DNA from: Streptomyces umbrinus
GTDB taxonomy: Bacteria > Actinomycetota > Actinomycetes > Streptomycetales > Streptomycetaceae
Direction of reading: 5' to 3'
Assembly: GCF_030817415.1 (NCBI RefSeq)
Contig: NZ_JAUSZI010000002.1
Coordinates: 5,208,001-5,272,000 of the forward strand
DNA length: 64,000 bases
Part shown: positions 1 through 7,880 of the stretch, piece after piece
Layout of the letters: each line of letters begins with the position of its first letter
How positions within the stretch are numbered: the stretch's first letter is position 1
Made by a program: the position numbers and the translations under genes
The notes under the pieces: model-generated
The model's database searches: none
The model's input: only the letters and a program-made list of their open reading frames with translations
What the model was told of the DNA's origin: nothing

Positions 1-1
1 G

Positions 2-1369
2 GACGGCATCGGCGACATCCACTTCGACAACGCCGAACTGACCCAGGTCATCGGGTACGCGGCCCTGGTCGTGATCCTGGCCGAGGGCGGCCTCGGTACG
101 AAGTGGAAGGAGATCAAGCCCGGGCTGCCGGCTGCCTCCTCACTGGCGCTGGTCGGTGTCTCGGTGAGTGTCGGCATCACCGCGACAGCGGCCCACTACC
201 TGATCGGGCTGGAGTGGCGGCAGGCGCTCATCATCGGCGCGGTGGTGTCCTCGACGGACGCGGCGGCGGTCTTCTCCGTACTGCGGAAAGTGCCCCTCCC
301 CTCGCGCGTGACGGGCATCCTGGAGGCCGAGTCGGGCTTCAACGACGCCCCGGTGGTCATCCTCGTCGTCTCGTTCTCCATGGCCGGCCCGGTGGAGCAC
401 TGGTACCACCTGCTCGGCGAGATAGCTCTGGAGCTGTCCATCGGAGCGGCCATCGGCCTCGCGGTGGGCTTCCTGGGGGCGTACGGACTGCGGCATGTGG
501 CGCTGCCCGCCTCCGGCCTCTACCCGATCGCGGTGATGGCGATCGCGGTCACGGCGTACGCGGCCGGGGCGCTGGCCCACGGCAGCGGCTTCCTCGCGGT
601 GTACCTGGCGTCGATGGTGCTGGGCAACGCGAAGCTGCCGCACTGGCCCGCCACGCGCGGCTTCGCCGACGGGCTCGGCTGGATCGCCCAGATCGGCATG
701 TTCGTGCTGCTCGGGCTGCTGGTCACGCCGCACGAGATGGGCGACGACATCTGGCCCGCGCTCGTCATCGGGCTGGTGCTGACCATGGTGGCGCGGCCGC
801 TGAGCGTCGTGGCGGCGCTGGCGCCCTTCCGCATGCGCTGGCAGGAGCAGGCCCTGATGTCCTGGGCCGGGCTGCGCGGTGCGGTGCCCATCATCCTGGC
901 GACGATCCCGATGGTGAGCGGCGTCGAGGAAAGCCGTCGCATCTTCAACATCGTGTTCGTCCTTGTGGTCGTCTACACCCTCGTCCAGGGGCCCACGCTC
1001 CCCTGGGTGGCCCGGAAGCTGGGTGTGTCCAAGGCCCCCTCGGAGACCGCCGACCTGGGGATCGAGTCGGCACCCCTGGAGCGGTTGCGCGGGCATCTGC
1101 TGTCCGTCGCGATCCCGGAGGGGTCGAAGATGCACGGCGTCGAGATCAACGAGCTGCGGCTGCCCGCGGGGGCCGCCGTCACGCTGGTCGTCCGCGGTGG
1201 AGAATCGTTCGTTCCGCTTCCCACGACCGTGCTTCGGCGCGGTGACGAGCTGCTCGTCGTGGCCACGGATCCCGTCCGGGACGCCGCCGAGCAGCGGCTG
1301 CGCGCGGTGGGTCAGGGCGGCAAGCTGGCGGGGTGGCTGGGGACGGGTGGGAACGGGGCGGGGGATTGA
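2..1369 (+). CDS. Potassium/proton antiporter, CPA family (5' end outside window)
   Basis: Membrane antiporter exchanging K+ (or Na+) for H+. The frame is open from base 2, so the N-terminus lies upstream of the window. What is visible is a run of hydrophobic helices over about 330 residues. It carries the SSTDAAAVF and ESGFNDAPVV motifs, the latter holding the conserved Asn-Asp of CPA exchangers. The last 90 or so residues form a soluble domain resembling TrkA_C/RCK_C (ELRLPAGAAVTLVVRGG), the architecture of NhaP2/CvrA-type K+/H+ antiporters, where this domain senses ligand. Substrate preference cannot be read from sequence. It is followed by about 300 bp without a gene. Confidence 0.9.
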   Translation, partial: DGIGDIHFDNAELTQVIGYAALVVILAEGGLGTKWKEIKPGLPAASSLALVGVSVSVGITATAAHYLIGLEWRQALIIGAVVSSTDAAAVFSVLRKVPLPSRVTGILEAESGFNDAPVVILVVSFSMAGPVEHWYHLLGEIALELSIGAAIGLAVGFLGAYGLRHVALPASGLYPIAVMAIAVTAYAAGALAHGSGFLAVYLASMVLGNAKLPHWPATRGFADGLGWIAQIGMFVLLGLLVTPHEMGDDIWPALVIGLVLTMVARPLSVVAALAPFRMRWQEQALMSWAGLRGAVPIILATIPMVSGVEESRRIFNIVFVLVVVYTLVQGPTLPWVARKLGVSKAPSETADLGIESAPLERLRGHLLSVAIPEGSKMHGVEINELRLPAGAAVTLVVRGGESFVPLPTTVLRRGDELLVVATDPVRDAAEQRLRAVGQGGKLAGWLGTGGNGAGD

Positions 1370-1466
1370 GCCTTCGCGGCTCGGCTCCTCAGGTTCTCGG
1401 CTTCGCGGCTCACAAGCATTCGCAGGCTCCGAACAGGAGAGTGCTGGGTTTCACAGGGTAAGAGTC

Positions 1467-1524
1467 GTGTGGGCCTGTATCATCAAGGCGCATCTTGATC
1501 TAACCAACTCTGCCTGACGCAGAG
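1467..1524 (+). promoter_or_regulatory. Possible leader peptide and attenuator upstream of MFS pump
   Basis: A 16-codon GTG reading frame (1467-1517, VWACIIKAHLDLTNSA) ends inside a stem-loop, CTCTGC/GCAGAG (1508-1513 with 1519-1524). A second stem, ATCAAG/CTTGAT (1482-1487 with 1494-1499), lies inside the frame. The arrangement sits 140 bp ahead of an efflux gene and resembles translation-dependent attenuators of resistance genes. This is inference: no strong ribosome binding site is seen and the promoter is not identified. Confidence 0.35.
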
Positions 1525-1663
1525 CTGGCGCGACCGTATGGCGGCCGCGGCGCCCTCTGGCGGGCGGCCCGGCATCTACCGCAGTTCCGCGCAAGAGGAC
1601 AGCTCTCGGCGCCTCCAGCCCCGTAAAGGGGTCGCGCTACCAGGCGGCAGAAAGGCACGGGCC

Positions 1664-2953
1664 GTGGCATCCACGGTCACCTCGGAGTCCCCCGGGACTC
1701 CTGTCTCCTCCCGCCCGGGATACGGACAGCTGCTGCGTACGCGCGGCGCGTGGACGTTCCTGCTTCCCGGCTTCGCCGCGCGGCAGCCGTTCGCGATGCT
1801 GACCATCTCCATCGTCCTGCTCGTCCAGCACACCACCGGCTCGTACGGGGCCGCCGGTGCCGTCGCAGCCGTGACCGGTGTCTCCCTGGCACTGTTCGCG
1901 CCCTTCACCGGCCGTCTCGCCGACCGTCACGGCCAGCGGGCCGTGCTGCTCCCCGGCGTCCTCCTCCACACTCTGGCGGGGCTCGCCCTGACTGCGCTGG
2001 CGCTCTCCGACGCGCCTCTGTGGGCCCTCTTCGTCGCCGCCGTGCCGACAGGCGCCTCGGTGCCGCAGATCGGGCCCATGGTGCGGGCCCGCTGGGGCGT
2101 CAAGCTCCAGGACTCGCCCCTGATGACCACCGCCGCGGCCTTCGAGTCCGTCACCGACGAACTCACCTTCGTGTTCGGGCCGCTGCTCGCCACCGCGCTG
2201 TGCACCGCCGTCGACCCGGCCGCCGGCCTGCTCACGGAGGCCGCGCTCACCCTGGTCGGCGGTCTGCTGTTCGCCGCCCAGCGCGGCACCCAGCCGGCCG
2301 TGGGCTTCAAGGGGCACGCGCGCGTGAAGCACGCTTCCGCGTTGTCGGTCCCCGGAGTGCGTGTGCTGATCGTGGCCTTCCTCGGCATCGGCGCCGTGTT
2401 CGGCGGCATGCAGGTCTCGCTCGCCGCGTTCAGCGAATCCATCGGCGAGCCCGGGCTGAACGGTGTCCTGTACGGGACCTTCGCCGCGGGCAACATGCTC
2501 TCCGGCGTCGTCTGCGGCGCGATCGCCTGGAAGGTGGCCCCGCGCCGCCGCCTCGTCGTCGCGTACGCCGCCCTGGGCCTGGCCGCCTCCGGGCTGTGGG
2601 CCGCCCAGTCGGTCGTCGCCCTCGCGGGGATCGGTCTCCTCGTCGGTGTCTGCATCGCGCCCGCCCTGATCACCGGCTACACCCTGGTCGACGGACTCGT
2701 GCCGGCCGGCGCCCGGACCGAGGCCTTCACCTGGCTCACCGGAGCGGTCGCGCTCGGGCAGGCGGCCGCCGTCACGGTCGCCGGGCAGATGGAGGACCGC
2801 CTGTGGGACGGTGCCGGATTCCTCGTCCCGATGGGCGGCACTCTGCTGGCCCTGGCGACCCTCGTGACCCTGCGTTCACGGCTCTCGCCCCGGGTCGTGA
2901 GCCGGACCGTCGCACGTGGCGTGGGTCACCGAGTGCCGGTGGCAGTGGACTGA
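1664..2953 (+). CDS. MFS transporter, drug-efflux type
   Basis: A 429-residue major facilitator protein with about 12 hydrophobic segments. The MFS signature between TM2 and TM3 is visible as GRLADRHGQRAVL. The reading frame stays open upstream to 1538, but the GTG at 1664, preceded by AGAAAGG, is the better start because the upstream residues are low-complexity and hydrophilic. The family includes DHA1-type exporters of small antibiotics; the substrate here is unknown. A possible leader ORF with stem-loops precedes it. It ends 30 bp before the CIRCE element of the next gene, so the two are probably separate transcripts. Confidence 0.85.
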   Translation: MASTVTSESPGTPVSSRPGYGQLLRTRGAWTFLLPGFAARQPFAMLTISIVLLVQHTTGSYGAAGAVAAVTGVSLALFAPFTGRLADRHGQRAVLLPGVLLHTLAGLALTALALSDAPLWALFVAAVPTGASVPQIGPMVRARWGVKLQDSPLMTTAAAFESVTDELTFVFGPLLATALCTAVDPAAGLLTEAALTLVGGLLFAAQRGTQPAVGFKGHARVKHASALSVPGVRVLIVAFLGIGAVFGGMQVSLAAFSESIGEPGLNGVLYGTFAAGNMLSGVVCGAIAWKVAPRRRLVVAYAALGLAASGLWAAQSVVALAGIGLLVGVCIAPALITGYTLVDGLVPAGARTEAFTWLTGAVALGQAAAVTVAGQMEDRLWDGAGFLVPMGGTLLALATLVTLRSRLSPRVVSRTVARGVGHRVPVAVD

Positions 2954-2983
2954 TCCCGAGGAATACGTCACTATGGACCGTCG

Positions 2984-3010
2984 TTAGCACTCACTGAGTG
3001 AGAGTGCCAG
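2984..3010 (+). promoter_or_regulatory. CIRCE-like HrcA operator
   Basis: TTAGCACTC (2984-2992), nine bases, then GAGTGCCAG (3002-3010). The left arm and the 9-bp spacing match the CIRCE consensus (TTAGCACTC-N9-GAGTGCTAA) exactly; the right arm matches at 7 of 9 positions. It lies just upstream of the start of the FmdB-type gene and overlaps the approach to its ribosome binding site (GGAGGAAG). CIRCE is the site of the heat-shock repressor HrcA. Confidence 0.8.
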
Positions 3011-3021
3011 GAGGAAGACAA

Positions 3022-3366
3022 GTGCCGACCTACCAGTACCAGTGCACCGAGTGCGGCGAGGGCCTCGAGGCGGTGCAGAAGTTCACCGATGACGCCCTCA
3101 CCGTGTGCCCGAGCTGCGACGGACGCCTGAAGAAGGTGTTCTCCGCGGTCGGCATCGTCTTCAAGGGCTCCGGCTTCTACCGCAACGACAGCCGCGGTTC
3201 GTCGTCGAGCAGCAGCCCGGCGCCGGCCTCGAAGTCGTCCAGCGGATCGTCCGACTCGAAGTCGTCGACCTCGTCGGACTCCTCGTCCTCGTCCGGCTCC
3301 AAGTCGTCCTCGGACTCGAAGTCGTCGTCCACGAGTTCGTCCTCCGGCAGCAGCAACGCCGCGTAA
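3022..3366 (+). CDS. FmdB-family zinc-ribbon protein with Ser-rich tail; likely Ruc-type chaperone
   Basis: A 114-residue protein. The first half is a compact zinc ribbon of the FmdB/CxxC_CxxC_SSSS family with cysteine pairs C8/C11 and C29/C32. From about residue 57 it is a low-complexity Ser/Lys/Asp tail predicted to be disordered. The start is the GTG at 3022 with GGAGGAAG eight bases upstream. In Mycobacterium tuberculosis, Rv0991c (Ruc) has the same layout, is HrcA-controlled and acts as a redox-regulated chaperone. The CIRCE site and nearby mscL match that setting. Chaperone function is inferred from that parallel, not from a catalytic motif. Confidence 0.85.
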   Translation: MPTYQYQCTECGEGLEAVQKFTDDALTVCPSCDGRLKKVFSAVGIVFKGSGFYRNDSRGSSSSSSPAPASKSSSGSSDSKSSTSSDSSSSSGSKSSSDSKSSSTSSSSGSSNAA

Positions 3367-3398
3367 CGCTCTCGCGCACAACGGTTCTTCGCCTACGA

Positions 3399-3424
3399 AC
3401 CCTGTCGTCGTACGACGGCAGGGT
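3399..3424 (+). terminator. Hairpin terminator after FmdB-type gene
   Basis: ACCCTG-T-CGTCG paired with CGACG-G-CAGGGT, a 12-bp stem with one T-G pair and a tight TA loop, followed by TCTTCGG. It lies 33 bp after the stop codon and 36 bp before the next start, so it probably separates the heat-shock gene from mtnP. Confidence 0.75.
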
Positions 3425-3459
3425 CTTCGGCGTTTCCGGGCCCGGCTAGGGTGCCGTTC

Positions 3460-4302
3460 ATGGTGAACACGGAGAACGTCGAGATCGGCGTCATCGGCGG
3501 GTCGGGCTTCTACTCCTTTCTCGACGACGTGACCGAGATACAGGTGGACACGCCGTACGGAGCGCCCAGCGACTCTCTGTTCCTCGGCGAGATCGCCGGG
3601 CGGCGGGTCGCCTTCCTTCCCCGTCACGGGCGCGGCCATCATCTGCCGCCGCACCGCATCAACTACCGGGCCAATCTGTGGGCGCTGCGGTCGCTCGGGG
3701 CGCGTCAGGTGCTCGGTCCGTGTGCGGTGGGCGGGCTGCGGCCCGAGTACGGGCCGGGGACGCTGCTCGTGCCGGACCAGTTCGTGGACCGTACGCAGTC
3801 CCGGGCGCAGTCCTACTTCGACGGGCTGCCGTTGCCCGGGGGTGACGTGCCGAACGTCGTGCATGTGTCCCTTGCCGATCCCTACTGCCCCACCGGGCGG
3901 GGGGTCGCTCTGGAGGCGGCGCGGGGGCGGGACTGGGAGCCTGTGGACCGCGGGACGCTGGTGGTTATCGAGGGGCCGCGGTTCTCGACCCGTGCGGAGT
4001 CGCTCTGGTATCGGGCGCAGGGGTGGTCCGTGGTGGGGATGACCGGGCATCCGGAGGCGGCGCTCGCTCGTGAACTGGAGCTTTGTTATACGTCGTTGAC
4101 GCTGGTCACTGATCTCGATGCGGGTGCCGAGAGTGGGGAGGGCGTCTCGCACGAGGAGGTGTTCAAGGTGTTCGCGGCGAATGTGGATCGGTTGCGAGGG
4201 GTTTTGTTCGATGCGGTGGCGGGGCTGCCGGAGAACGCTTCTCGGGATTGTCTGTGCGTGAGTGCGTTGGGTGGGATGGATCCGGGGGTTGAGTTGCCGT
4301 AG
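3460..4302 (+). CDS. mtnP: S-methyl-5'-thioadenosine phosphorylase
   Basis: A cytosolic trimeric purine nucleoside phosphorylase family enzyme (280 aa). It splits methylthioadenosine with phosphate to adenine and methylthioribose-1-phosphate, in methionine salvage. Visible family motifs are IGVIGGSGFYSFL at the N-terminus, PRHGRGHHLPPHRINYRAN (phosphate and ribose contacts), IEGPRFSTRAES, and MTGHPEAALARELELCY followed by TDLDAG. The last stands where the family usually has TDYD. ATG 3460 is preferred over GTG 3451 because AGGGTG then sits as its ribosome binding site. The 3' third is rich in G-ending codons. Specificity for MTA over inosine or guanosine is likely but not certain. Confidence 0.88.
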   Translation: MVNTENVEIGVIGGSGFYSFLDDVTEIQVDTPYGAPSDSLFLGEIAGRRVAFLPRHGRGHHLPPHRINYRANLWALRSLGARQVLGPCAVGGLRPEYGPGTLLVPDQFVDRTQSRAQSYFDGLPLPGGDVPNVVHVSLADPYCPTGRGVALEAARGRDWEPVDRGTLVVIEGPRFSTRAESLWYRAQGWSVVGMTGHPEAALARELELCYTSLTLVTDLDAGAESGEGVSHEEVFKVFAANVDRLRGVLFDAVAGLPENASRDCLCVSALGGMDPGVELP

Positions 4303-4348
4303 GTGGCGCGCCGGGTGCCGTTCGGTACGCGGCGCGTTGTTTTGGGGC

Positions 4349-4467
4349 GCGGGCCGTGCCGGTACGTCGAGCCCGCCGCGTGCCGGGTGTACGGCTGTGG
4401 GTTTTAAGGGTTCCGTTTTTTGGAGGAGCCCTGTGCGGCGGGCTTTCGACGTACCGGCACGGCCCGC
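4349..4467. repeat. Long inverted repeat, 31-bp arms with 55-bp spacer
   Basis: The left arm 4349-4379 is the exact reverse complement of 4435-4467 apart from a two-base TT insertion in the right arm. The pairing resumes for three more bases beyond one mismatch on the outer side. The arms contain GTGCCGGTACGTCGA. It lies between mtnP and the SAF-domain gene in 350 bp that hold no convincing gene. It could form a long RNA hairpin or cruciform; no function is assigned. Confidence 0.85.
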
Positions 4468-4652
4468 TCCCGTGCGTTGTCGGCTGCGGGTGCATCTCCG
4501 TTTCCGTGTGTTCGGCTGCGGGTGCGGAACGTTTCCTTCGGGTGAGGGGGTTGTCCACAGCTGGGGGGTTGTCCACTGGGCTCGGCGGGATTCTGCGGGA
4601 GGGCGCAGGCTGGGGTCGCAAGCTGATCTTTCGACCACAGGTGGTGGTACTC

Positions 4653-5192
4653 GTGTCGCAGCTCTCCTCTTTTCCGCGTCCGTTGGGCACGGATGTGCCC
4701 AGCACGTGTGAGGTGCCGCATTTCGCTCCCGTGCGGGTGCGGGGTGGGCGGTATCAGGTGCGGCGGCTCGTTCGGCATCGGAGGCGGGCCTTGGCCGTTG
4801 GTCTCGCTGTGACCGCGGTGGCGCTTGTCGCGGCGGGGCCGAGGGAGAGGGAGGGGGAGAGAGGTACGGAGGCTCGGGGGCGTCCGGTGGTCGATGCTGT
4901 GCGGGAGCGGCCCGTTGAGATGGTTGCGGCGCCTGTGCGGATTGCCGATGGTGCGACCGTGCGGTTGCTCAGGGCCGGGGACCGGGTCGACGTTGTCGCG
5001 GCTGAGCAGGGTGCGGTGGGGCCCGGTGACGCTCGCGTGGTCGCGCGCGGTGCGCGGGTGACGAAGGTGCCCGAGTCGCCCGACAGTGTCTCGGAGGGTG
5101 GGGCGTTGGTTGTGTTGTCCGTGCCTCGGCGGACGGCCAACTTGCTGGCCGGGGCCGGCGCGACCTCACGGTTGGCGGTGACCCTGTGCTGA
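4653..5192 (+). CDS. SAF-domain protein, CpaB/RcpC-like
   Basis: A 179-residue protein. It has a basic N-terminal tail, one membrane segment (ALAVGLAVTAVALVAAG, about residues 48-64), then a domain with the SAF pattern (RPVVDAVRE, VRIADGATVRLLRAGDRVDVVA, ALVVLSVPRRTANLLAGA). SAF/CpaB proteins act in Flp pilus assembly or bind periplasmic glycans; here there are no pilus genes nearby. The start is taken as GTG 4653 with AGGTGGTGG upstream; the frame remains open further upstream through low-complexity DNA. mscL follows 136 bp downstream on the same strand. Confidence 0.75.
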   Translation: MSQLSSFPRPLGTDVPSTCEVPHFAPVRVRGGRYQVRRLVRHRRRALAVGLAVTAVALVAAGPREREGERGTEARGRPVVDAVRERPVEMVAAPVRIADGATVRLLRAGDRVDVVAAEQGAVGPGDARVVARGARVTKVPESPDSVSEGGALVVLSVPRRTANLLAGAGATSRLAVTLC

Positions 5193-5327
5193 CCATGGCC
5201 AGGATGGCTGCCGTCAGGGTGTCAAGTCCCTCGTTGGAGTTACGGAATTGGACAGCGCTGCCAGGCCCTGACGTAGGTTGCGGAGCTGTTGATTCCACAG
5301 TTTGTGCGGCTGAAGAGGGGCTCCCTG

Positions 5328-5810
5328 GTGAGCGAGAAGAAGAAGGAACCGGGCGTCTGGGACGGCTTCAAGGCCTTCCTGATGCGCGGGAACGTCGTCG
5401 ATCTGGCTGTCGCGGTGGTCATCGGCGCCGCCTTCACCAACATCGTCAACTCCGTGGTGAAGGGCGTGATCAATCCGCTGGTCGGCGCGTTCGGCACCAA
5501 GGACCTCAACCAGTACAGCTCGTGTCTGAAGGACCCCTGCCGGTTCGACGAGGCGACGGGGACCGCGACGAGCGGTATCCCCATCATGTGGGGCAGCGTC
5601 CTCAGCGCGACGCTGACCTTCCTGATCACCGCGGCCGTCGTGTACTTCCTGATGGTGCTGCCGATGTCCAAGTACCTCGCCAAGCAGGCGGCCCGCCAGA
5701 AGGCGAAGGAGGGTACGCAGGAGGTGATCGAGGTGAGCGAGCTGGAAGTTCTGAAGGAGATCCGCGACGCCCTGGTGGCCCAGCGCGGCTCCGGGCACAA
5801 CGAGCAGTAA
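5328..5810 (+). CDS. mscL: Large-conductance mechanosensitive channel MscL
   Basis: A 160-residue homopentameric membrane channel that opens under membrane tension during hypo-osmotic shock. The N-terminal helix and TM1 signature is clear: FKAFLMRGNVVDLAVAVVIGAAFTNIVNS. A periplasmic loop with two cysteines (SSCLKDPC) follows, then TM2 (LTFLITAAVVYFLMVLP) and the charged cytoplasmic bundle (SELEVLKEIRDALVAQ). GTG 5328 is chosen because MscL proteins begin only a few residues before the FKxFLxRGN motif and AGAGGGG lies upstream. Length is near the family norm of 130-160 aa. Confidence 0.95.
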   Translation: MSEKKKEPGVWDGFKAFLMRGNVVDLAVAVVIGAAFTNIVNSVVKGVINPLVGAFGTKDLNQYSSCLKDPCRFDEATGTATSGIPIMWGSVLSATLTFLITAAVVYFLMVLPMSKYLAKQAARQKAKEGTQEVIEVSELEVLKEIRDALVAQRGSGHNEQ

Positions 5811-5929
5811 CCGCGATTGCGGTACTGGCGCCGGTATCCGCCGTAGTGGTGGTGGTTGTGCCGGCAGCCTTCCGTGCCTTGCTTGCAGCCGTGGGTCGGG
5901 GGCGCGTCGCGGCTGCGGCTTGCGGGGGG

Positions 5930-6118
5930 TCAGATGTGGTGGGGCGGCTTCTCGTCCAGGAAGCGGGCCAGGTCCGCCGCGCTGTCGCCGGCGGGCCGCT
6001 CGCCCCAGCCTTGGTCCGTGTCGTCGGCGGACGGCCGGCTCAGCGGGTCGTCGAAGACCAGCGCGGCCTTGGGGTCACGTGGTTCGGCGTCGTCGGGTGG
6101 GGTGGGGGTAGTGCTCAT
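5930..6118 (-). CDS. Small conserved hypothetical, 62 aa
   Basis: A short acidic, hydrophilic protein (MSTTPTPPDD at the start, ending ARFLDEKPPHHI). It shows no signal peptide or membrane segment. It lies between mscL and the YCII gene on the opposite strand. Streptomycete-like codon bias and a distinctive charged C-terminus suggest it is real. The ribosome binding site is weak, and the frame stays open upstream to 6202 without a better start. No function can be assigned. Confidence 0.6.
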   Translation of the reverse strand: MSTTPTPPDDAEPRDPKAALVFDDPLSRPSADDTDQGWGERPAGDSAADLARFLDEKPPHHI

Positions 6119-6194
6119 GCGTCCAGGGTACGGGGCCTGGGCTCGGGCAATGTTCTGGGCGCGGGCCGGACCGGCGGAACAAGGAGTCTTGCTG

Positions 6195-6536
6195 ATGACC
6201 AAGTACCTGATCTCGTTTCCGAGCGAGGCGATGGTGGTTCCCGAAGAGGACTTCGCCGCCGTGAGCGAGGAATCGCACGCGGTGATCCAGGAGGCGAAGG
6301 ACGCGGGCGTCTACGTCTTCGGCGGCGGACTGGACGAGGATGTCGCGCCTGTCCTGGTGGCCGGTGACGGAACCGTCACCGATGGCACCTATCCCGACAC
6401 GCGCGTGCCGAACGGCGGCTACACGATCCTTGAGCTGCCGTCCCGCGAAGCAGCCCTCGAGTGGGCGGCGAAGATCGCGGTGGCGTGCCGCTGTTCGCAG
6501 GAGGTGCGTGCGTTCCTGTACGACCCCGCTTCCTGA
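6195..6536 (+). CDS. YCII-related domain protein
   Basis: A 113-residue protein of the YCII/DGPF fold (dimeric alpha-beta barrel, ferredoxin-like). It starts MTKYLISFPSEAM after a good AAGGAG site. The fold's central feature is visible as VYVFGGGLDED, followed by VTDGTYPDTR and the terminal strand ILELPSREAALEWAAKIA. Relatives include small enzymes and sigma-factor-linked proteins, mostly of unknown role. It is followed 73 bp later by the LtrA gene on the same strand. Confidence 0.8.
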   Translation: MTKYLISFPSEAMVVPEEDFAAVSEESHAVIQEAKDAGVYVFGGGLDEDVAPVLVAGDGTVTDGTYPDTRVPNGGYTILELPSREAALEWAAKIAVACRCSQEVRAFLYDPAS

Positions 6537-6609
6537 ACGCTGCGCGGCAGGCCGGAGCGAGTCCGGCGTGCTTCTGGATTTTTGGGGGGTTTCTGCTGTG
6601 CTTGGTCGC

Positions 6610-7860
6610 ATGACGCCCGATGCCTCTTCCGAATCCGGTCCACGCCGCTCCCGAACCGTCCCCTCACCTCGGCCGTTGCGCAGGATGACCGCGCGCGGGC
6701 GGGACGAGGCGCACCGGGTCGCGTCGCCGCTGGAGCTGTTCTTCGATCTGTGTTTCGTCGTGGCGATCGCCCAGGCGGGAGTGCAGCTGGTGCACTCCGT
6801 CGCGGAGGCGCACGCGGCCGAGGGCGTCCTGAACTACGCGATGGTGTTCTTCGCCATCTGGTGGGCGTGGATGAACTTCACCTGGTTCGCGTCGGCGTAC
6901 GACAACGACGACGCCTTGTACCGGGTCGTCACGCTGATCCAGATCGCCGGTGTGCTGGTTCTCGCCGCCGGGGTGTCCCAGGCGTTCGAGGACCACGACT
7001 TCCTGTTGGTCCTGCTGGGCTACGTGATCATGCGGATGGCGCTGACCGTGCAGTGGCTGCGCGTGGCCCGGAACGCGGACGGCGCCGAGCGGCGGATGAC
7101 GTTGCGGTACGCGGGTGGGGTCCTGGTGTGCCAGGTCGGCTGGGTGGGCCTGGTGCTCCTGCCGGAGTCCGGCCGGCCGTGGCTGTTCCTGGTGATGGCG
7201 ATCGCAGAGATGTGCGTCCCGCTGCTGGCGGAGAGGGAGTTCAGCACGGTCTGGCATCCGCATCACATCTCCGAGCGGTACGGGCTCTTCACGATCATCG
7301 TCCTCGGCGAGACCATCGCCGCGGCCACGATCGCGGTGAAGGTGGGGGTGGACGAGAACGACGCGTTGGGCGAGCTCCTCCCGATCGCCTCGGGCGGGCT
7401 GCTGATCATCTTCGCCGCGTGGTGGATCTACTTCGTCGTACCGATCCACGGTCATCTCAGCTCCAGCAGGAAGGCGTTCCTGTGGGGGTACGGCCACTAT
7501 GTGATCTTCGCGTCGGCGGCGGCGATCGGTGCCGGGCTGGAGGTCGCGGTGGAGCAGGCGGTCGGCAAGGCGCACATCTCCACACTGGCGGCGTCGGCCG
7601 CGGTGACACTTCCGACGGCGTTGTTCCTCCTGACCGTCTGGGTGTTGCACGCCCGCCACTACAAGGTGGGCACAGCGCAGCAACTGGTGCTGCCCGTCAC
7701 GGCGTTGGCGGTGGCCCTGTGCACGTTCCTGGGTGACTGGGCGGTGCTCGCGGCGGGTGTGGTGGCCGCTCTTGCGGTGGTGGTGGGGGTGACGCTGACT
7801 GCCCTGATGGCCGCGCGGGAGGAGCGGGAGGAGGAGGCGGCCGGCGCGCCTGCCGCGTAG
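6610..7860 (+). CDS. Low temperature requirement protein A (LtrA) family membrane protein
   Basis: A polytopic membrane protein (416 aa, about 11-12 helices). The family hallmark is near the N-terminus: ELFFDLCFVVAIAQ, then FAIWWAWMNFTWFASAYDNDD. Later come ERYGLFTIIVLGETIAAAT and FAAWWIYFVVP. The name comes from Listeria cold-growth studies and the biochemical role is unknown. The frame is open back to 6340; ATG 6610 gives a usual-length N-terminal tail. It ends 20 bp before the peptidase gene and may be cotranscribed with it. Confidence 0.85.
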   Translation: MTPDASSESGPRRSRTVPSPRPLRRMTARGRDEAHRVASPLELFFDLCFVVAIAQAGVQLVHSVAEAHAAEGVLNYAMVFFAIWWAWMNFTWFASAYDNDDALYRVVTLIQIAGVLVLAAGVSQAFEDHDFLLVLLGYVIMRMALTVQWLRVARNADGAERRMTLRYAGGVLVCQVGWVGLVLLPESGRPWLFLVMAIAEMCVPLLAEREFSTVWHPHHISERYGLFTIIVLGETIAAATIAVKVGVDENDALGELLPIASGGLLIIFAAWWIYFVVPIHGHLSSSRKAFLWGYGHYVIFASAAAIGAGLEVAVEQAVGKAHISTLAASAAVTLPTALFLLTVWVLHARHYKVGTAQQLVLPVTALAVALCTFLGDWAVLAAGVVAALAVVVGVTLTALMAAREEREEEAAGAPAA

Positions 7861-7880
7861 GGCGGGTCGACACTGGGCGT

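Noticed and set aside
2971..4638. A 555-codon minus-strand frame over the FmdB and mtnP genes
   Set aside because: Antisense to well-supported genes on the plus strand, with low-complexity Pro/Arg/His composition and no domain recognised.
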